DNA of 64,000 nt, from positions 172,138,686-172,202,685 of the forward strand of contig CM030363.1 in the NCBI GenBank assembly GCA_017893485.1, given 5' to 3'. Made by a program: the position numbers and the translations under genes. The stretch comes from Hemerocallis citrina (lineage: Eukaryota; Streptophyta; Magnoliopsida; Asparagales; Asphodelaceae). The notes beneath the pieces are model-generated. The model saw only the letters and a program-made list of their open reading frames with translations, was not told the DNA's origin and searched no databases. Shown piece after piece: positions 55,496-64,000 of the stretch. How positions within the stretch are numbered: the first letter of the stretch is position 1; every line of letters begins with the position of its first letter.

Positions 55496-58400
55496 TGTAA
55501 CCCCCGTTCCCGTTTATACGGATTTGTATTTTTCTTTTCTTGTATTCTGCTATTTAAATTTTTCCTATAAAATTTTCTACTCTTTTGAACCCAAATTTTT
55601 GCATTTATTTAAATACCGACTATTTTTGTTTGAACCCAGAATTTCAACCTACACTATTTATCACTTTTTTTTAATTATTTAACTTCTGATTATTATTTTA
55701 ATACTATTATTATTATTATCAGCATTATTATTATTACTGTTATTATTATTATTGTTATTATTATTTTAATTATTATTGTTATTATTATTTTGTTAAAGCT
55801 CATTGTTTTGATCTATATTATTTTTCAAATATTTAATTTGAAGCCTAATTGTTTAATTAATTATCATAAGCCCAATCATATAACTAGTTAATTAAATTGT
55901 TTTGAGCCCATAAACCAAGCCCAAATCCAACCCAGTACCCATATATATTGTATAGACTCCATCTTATATAATTATATTCAAGCCCCCACTCTTTCTAACC
56001 CACCCCCACATTTCTCTCACGTTCTCAACTGCCCACAACCCCTCACATTCCCCACACTTCACATTCCGTAACTCCATAACCCCCCAAACCCCCCACTCAC
56101 AATAACTACCCATTATTATATTTATTATATATAACCCCCCCCCCTTTTCCCCTTTTCTCTCTATCCCATCTGTCTCTTCTTTCTCCCGCTCTCCCTCTTT
56201 TCTCTGTTCGGAACCAAACAGAACCACACCCCCACTTCGTCTTCCCCCTCACCTTTGACCTCTCCGCCTCTGCCATTGCCGCTGCCTCCCTTCGAACCAC
56301 AGTCGAGCACCTCTCCCCTTGCCTCATCATCCTCTATCGCGTTGCCCTGCCCGCAGCGACCACCGCCGTCCTCCCACTCATTGCCGGTGTGCCCCATTGT
56401 GCGCACTCTGCCGCACAATTGCAGCAACTCCAGGCGATGCTAGCAGAGCAGAAGGTAGCCCTCAGTCCCTATGCCGCTCTGCCCTGCCTCTCGACGCTGC
56501 AGTGACTGCAATGCCGCTGCGACCCTTGGTCCCCGTCTCCTCCTGCCTCGCGATGCAGTCATGATGCTGCGAAGCTACAGCGCTGCCCAGCAGCCACGAC
56601 AGCCTCCACAGCACGCCCCTGCACTGTCTACACCCGGTGATCCTCCACCTTGCCACAACCGTAATGCTCCCCCTGCCGTCCACCTCCACCGTGTTCCCTG
56701 AGTGCGCTGCCGCCTGTAGCCCTTGGCCGCCACCAGTCACCGGGCCAGAGCCAAGCCGAAGCTTTTGGCTGTTTGTTAGAGTTTTGATCATGGGTTGATC
56801 ATGTGATGCGGGCCGTTGATTGCCTTGATGATCATGATCATCATGTTTTTTGATTGATTGATTCTTGGCCGTCCGTTGGATCTTGATCGTCATCTTGATT
56901 GGATGTGGGCCGTCGATCTCTTCTTGATCATCTGATTATATCCTAGCCGTTCGATTCCCTCTTGATCATTACGATCATGATGATCATCAATTTTCTTTGA
57001 TCGCATCCGTTCGGTTGATCGATCTTGATCTTCATCATCAGGAAAATCTGACCGTCCGATCTGATCCGATCATCTTGATCTTGATCTTCGATCTCAGCCA
57101 TCTGATTTTGTGTTCGTGATCTCGATCTTCTTCATCTTGTTCGTGATCGTGTGTTCGTGATTGGTTTGTTATTCGTTCGTTGTGTTTGTGCCCCGGGATC
57201 CGTTTCCGTTATTCTTGTTCTTGCTCCGTCTTCATAGTCGTCGGTTATCTGGCAAGTATCCCCTTGTACAACTCGTTTGTTCTCGTACAAGCTTTCTTTG
57301 AAAAATACTGTAAGTATATTTTTTGACTCTAATTCGTATTCTTCGGTCGAATTGAAATCTACACATAATCCATCGATCCCGTATTCGCACATGATTGCGA
57401 ATACACTGTTGCCACATGCATTACATGAACACGATTGATACACACATATGTACTCTTAGGATTATACCGGATTATATGCATGATTGTTTTACCCGTGATA
57501 GTAGTTAAATATGATATCCTGTTATTGTTAACTAAAATTAATAAAAGTAACAAGCCGGGGTATAAGAGTAAAGATCTAGTAGTAGGCAATATAGAAGTGC
57601 GTACTCGGATGGGAGCTCATGATTTCCCGATGCAAGTTGCAAGTTTACAAGTTGCAAGTTTGTGAATTATATGTTTATATGTTTCACGCTACAAGTTTAC
57701 ACTATGTTTCACTCTATATGTTTCACATTACAAGTTTGCACGTATCTCGAACAAGATACTATTGATATGTTTTTCCCGAGTACGTGACCTATAAAATCCA
57801 CCACTAGGCCTAAGCGTAACTGATTGTATGTAGCAACTATGCAGTAAAAGGATGGATGCATGAAGTCCTACCTAGATAGAATTAATAAAAGACATAAGAT
57901 TAACACGTGCATTTGCATGATCCAATTACATGTACATGTTCCTAATGACTTGTTTACTTGATTACTTATTTACATGCCACTTGTCTCATGATGTCTTGTT
58001 CATGATCCTGTTTACATATTGCATTTCTCCTATTACACGATTCTTGAATCCTTGCTCTTTTTCCTGCTTCTTGTTTTGTTTTTGTACTTGTCCCCGTAGC
58101 TTGTACCACTTGCGGCTTGTGACTTGCATTAACGAGCGTCTTCTTGTTCTTTTTTGTATAATGTACTTGCAGGCTCGGATGGAGAATTACCCGAAGGTAT
58201 TGCTAATCAAGTATTTTAGTCTTATTTATTTTCATGTTGCTTTAGTTCATGTTTTATTTCATGCTACTCTTTATTGTATTCCGGGCGTGTTTGACCCGTA
58301 ACTACTTTGTATTTTCCTGTTGTTGGTTATGTTATGGACTATTTCATGTACTTTTGTTATCCTATTGTGATTCTTCATGCCTGTGTGGTTTTGTTGTTAT

Positions 58401-58506
58401 CTTGTTGTTGAGTTACCTGTACAGCTTATGAATGGTGTATTCGCATCATTCGCTGGGCCTCAGTCACGTGCTCGTATTCCTGTATTTTGGGAAGCGGGGC
58501 GTGACA
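55496..58506 (+). repeat. 5' LTR of the non-autonomous gypsy element
   Basis: TGTAACCCCCGTTCCCG to GGGGCGTGACA, 3011 bp. Includes ATT trinucleotide runs (55695-55800), a C-rich stretch (55980-56150), a region rich in GATCATGATC (56780-57080), and the tail shared with 1-2332. Pro/Arg-rich ORFs at 56255-56893 on both strands are GC-rich sequence without known domains. Confidence 0.9.
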
Positions 58507-58516
58507 GAGTTTTTAG

Positions 58517-58528
58517 TGGTATCAGAGC
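58517..58528 (+). other. Primer binding site, initiator tRNA-Met
   Basis: TGGTATCAGAGC, ten bases after the 5' LTR end. Confidence 0.95.
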
Positions 58529-59202
58529 TCAAGTTTGGCTAATGTTTTAGTTTGACTAATACATTAGACAGGCTTGACTCAGTCAGGTTAACTCAACAAC
58601 ATGTGCACCACGTTGATCACATGGATAATGAATAACTAACATAATCTGGATACTCCTCTTATTTGATTCCTTTTTGATCCCTTCACATTCAGTTCCTTCA
58701 TTTCTTAGCTATTTTGTCCCTTCCATTCATTCACATTCATTGATTCCTTATTGGGTATAATTTTGTTCGTTTGTACCCATATTCTCTTGATTTCGGTGTC
58801 TTATCCTTTTTCTTCCTGCTCGGTTCGTCGATTGGTGCCAAGTGGTCTACAACAACATGTCTGCGGTGTGGAACGTCGCCATCAGAGTAGCGCAGCGAAA
58901 GCGTGGTGGGTCCACAACCCACAGGTCCCAGGATTCTCTTGTTGCTTCTCCTTCTTTGTATTATTTGCGTCTCCTTCTTTGCATCGCTACTTCCTTTTCA
59001 TACATTTGCATTGTCTTCATTCATTGAATCTTTATTCGACATCATTCTAGATCACCCCATTCTTATCTAAGATTTTCTCATTCTGGTGTTGCCACCCTTT
59101 TGACATTTTCTTTGAATTCCTTGTTTTGTTATTCCCCATAAGTTTGCTTTTGCCTTACCCTATGTACCGCCTACGCAAATTTCGAGGACGAAATTTTGTT
59201 GT
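58529..59202 (+). other. Short internal region of the gypsy element
   Basis: About 670 bp with a small 61-99-codon ORF in either of two frames around 58751-59050 and no recognisable gag motif. T-rich with CATTCATT runs. Confidence 0.6.
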
Positions 59203-59216
59203 AAGGTGGGTAGGAT
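59203..59216 (+). other. Polypurine tract
   Basis: AAGGTGGGTAGGAT directly before the 3' LTR; one or two pyrimidines interrupt it. Confidence 0.75.
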
Positions 59217-60390
59217 TGTAACCCCCGTTTCCGTTTATACGGATTTGTATTTTTCTTTTCTTGTATTCTGGTATTTAAATTTTTCCTATAATTTTTTCTA
59301 CTCTTTTGAACCCAAATTTTTACATTTATTTAAATACCCGACTATTTTTGTTTGAACCCAAAATTTCAATCTACACTATTTATCACTTTTTTTTTTGATT
59401 ATTTAACTTCTGGTTATTATTTTATTACTATTATTATTATTATCAGCATTATTATTATTACTGTTATTATTATTATTCTTATTATTATTCTTATTATCAT
59501 TTTGTTAAAGCTCATTGTATTGATCTATATTATTTTTCAACTACTTAATTTAAAGCCCAATTGTTTAATTAATTATCATAAGCCCAATCATATAACTAGT
59601 TGATTAAATTATTTTGAGCCCATAAACCAAGCCCAAATCCAACCCAGTACCCATATATATTGTATAGACTCCATCCTATATGATTATATTCAAACCCCCA
59701 CTCTTTCCAACCCACCCCCACATTTCTCTCACGTTCTCAACTGCCCACAACCCCTCACATTCCCCACACTTCACATTCCGTAACTCCATAACCCCCAAAC
59801 CCCCCCACTCACAATAACTACCCATTATTATATTTATTATATATAACCCCCCCCTTTCCCCTGTTCTCTCTCTCTCCCATTTGTCTCTTCTTTCTCCTGC
59901 TCTCTCTCTTTTCTCTGTTCGGAACCAAACAGAACCCCACCCCCCACTTCGTCTTCCCCCTCACCTTCGACCTTTCCCCCTTCGCCATAGCCGCTACCTC
60001 CCTCCGAACCACAGTCGAGCACCTCTTCCCCTCGCCTCATCGTCCTCCATCACGTCGCCCTGCCCACAGCGACCACCTCCGTCCTCCTACTCATCGCTGG
60101 TGTGCCTCGTTGTGCGTGCTCTGCCGCATGACTACAGCAACATAGCCCCAGGCGACGCCAATGGAGCAGCGGCAGCCTTCAGTCCCTGTGCCGCTCCGCC
60201 CTGCCTCCTGATGCTGCAGCGACTGCAACGCCGTTGTGACCCCTGGTCCCCGTCTCCTCTTGCCTCGCGATGCAGCCGCGATGCTGCGAAGCTGCAGCAT
60301 CGCCCAGCAGCCACGACAGCCTCCACAGCGTGCCCCTACGCTGTCTCCACCCGGTGATCCTCTGCCTTGCCACGACCGCGACGCTCCCTG
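59217..60390 (+). repeat. 3' LTR of the gypsy element, first 1.17 kb
   Basis: Collinear with 55496-56667, with scattered substitutions and small indels. It stops where TGTAACACCCCGC begins at 60391. The remaining part of the LTR is not seen up to the window end. Confidence 0.9.
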
Positions 60391-62280
60391 TAACACCCCG
60401 CAAAATTGAAAATGACAATTTTATCCTTGTGTGTTACGCACATGCATTTTGTATCGTTACTGGTAATATTTGTAACGTGTTTTCATTACATACTGTAATT
60501 TCAGACTATTTATGCATTTTCAGTATATATTATCCTATTTAAATCAACTAAAATATTAAATTTCAATCTCTGTATTTGTACGTGTTTTTTGACGTGTTTT
60601 TGATGCACGTATCGATTATATGTTTTCACTGCTACGTGCAATATTTTCTATGTGTTTAAATTATATATTTTAGGTATTCAAATCCATTTCTTTTGCTAAA
60701 ACGGAAATTTATTTTCCCCCATTTTTGATTAAAATAAATTTTTGTACGTGCAATGCACGTGTTTCCTACGTACGTAGTAATTACGTCATAGAACATATAA
60801 AAATTAATAAATATATTTTTATATTGTATTTTTATTATCTTTAACATTTTTCCGTTGATAGAGTCAACTTTCGTATTTCGGTACTTTACGTGCGACGCAC
60901 GTGTTTCGGTGCGCGGATTTGAGCGTGTCTGTTTTCAAAATAAAATTTGGAACATGTGTAATTATTTTTTTTGTGCATGATACATTATAAATTTTAATTA
61001 AACTATTTTACTTACATAAAGTATATATAAAGATTAGATAGTATATATATATATAATGTATATAATGTACTTTAATATTTGGTTGGTTTGGTTATGTGGC
61101 ATGAAAAAAAACGTGTGATGGATGGGGTCCCACGGGGCTTGAATAACCCAGCAAATGTCCTTTCCACTGTGCCTACATACCCATATCTTTTAATTGGTTG
61201 TACATAGGTATATGTGGTCAATATAATTGCATGCATGAAGTTGGGTTGGGCTTCTCTTGTTTTGACCAGTGGAAGTGTAGGTAGGGGCCGGTTTGGGTAA
61301 GTGGGGGAGAGAGAGAGTTGGGAGTTATGGGGGTTAGGGTTTTGAAGAGGTGAAAAGGAGTTAGAAATATGAAAAGTTGGGAGTTTTAGGAGTTAAGAAA
61401 ATGAGGGGTTGGAAAATTAAATTAAGTAATTTATTAGGTGTGTAATTTTGCACTTTGATCCCTAACAATATCCTATAAATAACACCTCATTCCTACTTCT
61501 CTTTTTACACCAAAAACAAAATCAAAAATAAGAGAAAGAAAAGAAAGAGAGTAAGAGAGTTCTTGTGCTTGGAGGAGCTCTTGCTAGAAGAGGAGAAATT
61601 GCTAGGAGGAGAAGCCCTTGCTAGGAGAAGAAGGAGTTGCTTTGGAGCTAGAAGTGGTGTTCCATCTTTCTTTTCATTGTTCAAACTTCATTTAAGGTGG
61701 GTGTTCTCCTACTTTCTAAATGCATGCTAGTAATGATAATTAAATGAGTAATATAGATTGAATTAATGTGATGTATAATACATGCTAATGTAGTATGTCA
61801 TGAATGAAAGAATTTTGTTGTGTTTAAGTAAATATTTGCCATCATGATAGTTAGAAAGAAGAATGTTAAACAAAAGAAGTAATGCCATAAATCAGACTAA
61901 TATGTTTGTTATTTTTATACATGTCAGAATATATGTTTGTGAGATTTTTCATGTGGTTCAAAGAATGCATTTTTGGTGTAGTTAAGTTGGTAAACAAAAG
62001 ATTTATTTCAATTGGTTGTAAGGGACAAACGATTGTTTTTTTGAGTAATTGGAAGAAGCAAAATTCTTGTTTAATAAAGAGAAGATAAAATTTGAAATTT
62101 AGAGATTTGTCAAAATATGATTTTATATTCATGAATTACTATTAGAAAGAAAATTTAATCTAGACGAACTAATTATAGTCTAATGAAAGATTAGATTGAA
62201 TGAAAAAGAGAGTTTTATGAAATTGATAGAATGACAGAAAAGTTGAACAAAAGCCCATTAAAATAACTTGATATCAATAA
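60391..62280 (+). mobile_element. LTR of another gypsy-type element (right end uncertain)
   Basis: Starts TGTAACACCCCGC inside the 3' LTR above. It has ACGTGCAATGCACGTG at 60745-60760 and ACGTGCGACGCACGTG at 60887-60902, a TATA box (CTATAAATAACACC) at 61474-61487, a purine-rich leader with GAGGAG/CTTGCTAGRAG repeats (61565-61650), and a GGTGGGTGTT splice-like site at 61695. No coding domain. The end could not be fixed; 61700-62280 is AT-rich without features. Confidence 0.6.
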
Positions 62281-62287
62281 TCATACT

Positions 62288-62545
62288 TGGACTTATTGGC
62301 TAGCCAGTGCACCACATAGCACTACTGTACTTGTAAGAGATTTTGGGTTCAAAACTTGTTGTACACATTTTATTTTTGTTTTCGTTTAAATGAATCCAAA
62401 ACCCAAAGATCTGCATTTGGGGGTTGCGGTCTGGCTTTTGGACACCAAGTCCATATGGACTTATTGGTTAGCGGAGGAAGCCTTAGGCGCTGACTAGGTG
62501 GGTCATGGGTTCGAAACCCAGTAGCCGCAAACTTTATTTTTTTGG
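62288..62545 (+). repeat. Two tRNA-like SINE modules
   Basis: Two segments share TGGACTTATTGGYTAGC (62288 and 62456). The second has an A-box-like TGGTTAGCGGAGG and a B-box GGGTTCGAAACCC about 42 bp later, followed by AGCCGCAAAC and a T-rich run. The first has only a weak B-box (GGGTTCAAAAC). No complete cloverleaf with a paired acceptor stem is seen, so these are tRNA-derived repeats, not tRNA genes. Confidence 0.55.
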
Positions 62546-62683
62546 TTTAATGATTTTAATGAGTTTCTAATACAGCTAAAAATTGGGGAAATATTCTATT
62601 ATTCCTATAAAATGAAATGTAATTTATTAAAAATAGTTTTAGAATTTATCATGTAATTATTAAGCTTTAAGAAGGAATTTTTT

Positions 62684-64000
62684 ATGGAGGGAGGGGTGAG
62701 GAGAGAGAGCCGTCTTCCCTCGGGACCTGAGCATATCCTACGCTCAGGTGCTTCGGCTTCCACCCCCACGCCCCCTTCGTCATCTTTATACATCCCAACT
62801 GCCTCTTCGATCCACACGCCATCCCCCACTAAACTCCAAAACCTCACATCCCCCTATCTTTTCACATTCCACTTCAAATCCCGCCTTCAAACCAAAACCC
62901 TTCTTCCAACCTAAGCCTTCAGCCATTTACCCACAAAAGCAACTTTTTAAGCATCTGAACAACCGTAGATCTACAAAGAAGATGGAACGCCGCTGCTTCA
63001 AGTGTAGGGAAGGCGACCATGCCACAGCCGAGTGCAAGAAGATGGGGTTCCATTGCTTTAATTGCAAGAAGTTTGGGCATAAGGTATGTGATTGTCCACT
63101 GCATAACAGGCAAGACTCGCTGGTGATAGATCTACCTCACAACAATGCCATCTCTCAGGCATTACCGGTGCTGCATGCAAGCGCCTTTCTCCACTTGATA
63201 AATCCCCGCCGCATTCCCCTAACCAAAGATTTTGAGTGCACTTTCAATTTTTCGTGGGGAAGGTAAGGGCGTTGGTGGGTCCTGAAGAGGGTTTGTGATG
63301 GAGTTTACCATGTTCAATTTCCGACAACCACTGAGGCTGAAGCTGCGATTACGGAGGGAGTGTTTCATTTCTCTGGCTACAATGCTACTTGCTACAACGC
63401 TACTTTCTCCCCTTGGTCACTGGACTTTGGAGCCAGATTGAGGCCAAAACCCTGTTTCATCTGGATCAACCTGCCACTCCTACCTTTTCACCTGTGGAAC
63501 AGGGAGTCCATTGATTGTCTTGTTAAGCCCTTCGGTAAGCTCATCACCCTCAGCCGTGAGATGATGAATGCGGAAACCCGAGATCAAGCACTTATCCTTA
63601 TTGAGGTTGAAGACCTCACACTCATCCCCAAATTCCTTACTGTCAAGTACACTACGCCCTGGAATCTTCAAAGCCATGTTCATGATGTGCCAGTTCTGTT
63701 GCTTGGCAACCCAATCCCGGTTGAGGATGTTCAATCTGGCAAGGTTCAATTATTCACCACTGTAGAGCCTCCGATGAGTTGGGCAGCACTAGCTTCTGGC
63801 GTCCTAAGATGCAAGATAAGCTTAGGACAGATGAGGCTGGAGATCACCGGCAAAGAACAACATTGAAGATGTTTTGAAATCCCGAGATTTAGGGAAGGGG
63901 AGCCCAGCTGTCCCGCATTCTCCGCATGCAGAAGCAAATTTGGAAAACTTTTTGAATGTCCCTAATTTGGAGGGATCAGGCCTAAATGAGAGGATCTCAC
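62684..64000 (+). pseudogene. LINE C ORF1 (zinc knuckles and DUF4283-like domain), runs off the window
   Basis: A Pro/Ser-rich start at ATG 62684 shifts frame near 62900 into the zinc region: C-F-K-C-R-E-G-D-H-A-T-A-E-C and C-F-N-C-K-K-F-G-H-K-V-C-D-C (about 62995-63100). After a break at 63266 the DUF4283/RRM-like part continues in the frame open from 63360: PCFIWINLPLLPFHLWN near residue 33, and D-L-T-L-I-P-K-F. The layout (two N-terminal knuckles, then an RRM-like domain) is the same as in LINE A ORF1, but the sequence is a different family. The 5' end of the LINE is probably near 62650-62690; no target duplication can be tested. ORF2 would lie beyond 64000. Confidence 0.75.

Larger units (their letters stand above)
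55496..60390 (+). mobile_element. Non-autonomous gypsy-type element: 3.0-kb LTRs, 0.7-kb internal region, 3' LTR truncated
   Basis: The 5' LTR is 55496-58506 and the 3' LTR starts at 59217. Primer site, polypurine tract and direct LTR copies are all present. The internal region has no gag or pol domain. The 'TTCGAGGACGAAATTTTGTTGTAAGGTGGG' type ending before the 3' LTR (here 59179-59213, quoted only in outline) is typical of Tekay/Del-like chromoviruses, so an autonomous relative of that group probably mobilised it. The 3' LTR is interrupted at 60390 by another LTR. Target duplication cannot be tested because the far end is outside the window. Confidence 0.85.

Noticed and set aside
56255..56893. 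Pro/Arg/Ala-rich ORFs of 60-143 codons on both strands
   Set aside because: They overlap each other inside a GC-rich part of the gypsy LTR, recur with frame changes at 59881-60418, and have no known domain.
62456..62545. tRNA gene
   Set aside because: A and B boxes are recognisable but the acceptor and D arms do not pair and no anticodon arm is convincing; a SINE module is more likely.

Overview
This window looks like nuclear DNA of a flowering plant, probably a eudicot, from a transposon-dense and gene-poor (heterochromatic) region. The evidence is a SIRE-type Ty1/copia element, FAR1-like MULE transposases, a CACTA element, plant L1-type LINEs with zf-RVT tails, and several long gypsy-type LTRs that begin TGTAAYACC. 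I found no intact host gene, no rRNA or functional tRNA gene, and no CRISPR array. Nearly all recognisable coding sequence is transposon-derived and most of it is broken.

Left part (1-40,000). A gypsy LTR fragment (1-2332) and a degenerate LTR piece lead into a microsatellite-flanked repeat and then a large MULE (about 3492-39903, about 8.7 kb once later insertions are removed). Four elements have landed in this MULE: a 12.1-kb SIRE-like copia element on the minus strand (3751-15863, TSD CCCTT, LTRs differing by roughly 1.5-2 % by eye), a 3.7-kb solo LTR (16084-19784), a full-length L1-type LINE (26950-34358, 17-bp TSD, poly-A), and a 4.4-kb solo LTR (34588-38997). The MULE carries a degraded FAR1-like transposase (20502-22768). 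Its right arm is an inverted copy of the left end plus the 3' end of the transposase gene, lacking the middle. The copia element has an extra 350-codon sense ORF between pol and the 3' LTR that matches the 'putative plant transposon protein' family, and it carries a scrambled gypsy/SINE insert of its own.

Middle part (40,000-55,500). After a second copy of the microsatellite-flanked repeat comes a second, older MULE. It has a heavily mutated FAR1-like transposase (47147-49380) and, facing it, a plant-mobile-domain-like remnant (54063-54920). Inside it sit a complete non-autonomous CACTA transposon (41078-45966, TSD TTC) with CCGGCG-rich subterminal hairpins and a twelve-unit array of about 244 bp; a foldback-like element built from repeats of a GTCGTTGTTT palindrome (50022-53835); a 5'-truncated LINE (50092-51742) that appears to carry MULE sequence at its 5' end; and three long near-perfect palindromes.

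Right part (55,500-64,000). A non-autonomous gypsy element has 3.0-kb LTRs around an internal region of only 0.7 kb. Its 3' LTR is interrupted by another LTR (60391 onward). tRNA-like SINE modules follow, and then the start of a third LINE whose ORF1 runs off the window.

The order of events can be read from the nesting: MULEs first, then the LINEs and gypsy LTRs (now solo), with the copia element among the youngest. Function is limited to transposition. The copia element has recognisable gag, protease, integrase, RT and RNase H but several in-frame stops, so it probably needs help from relatives.
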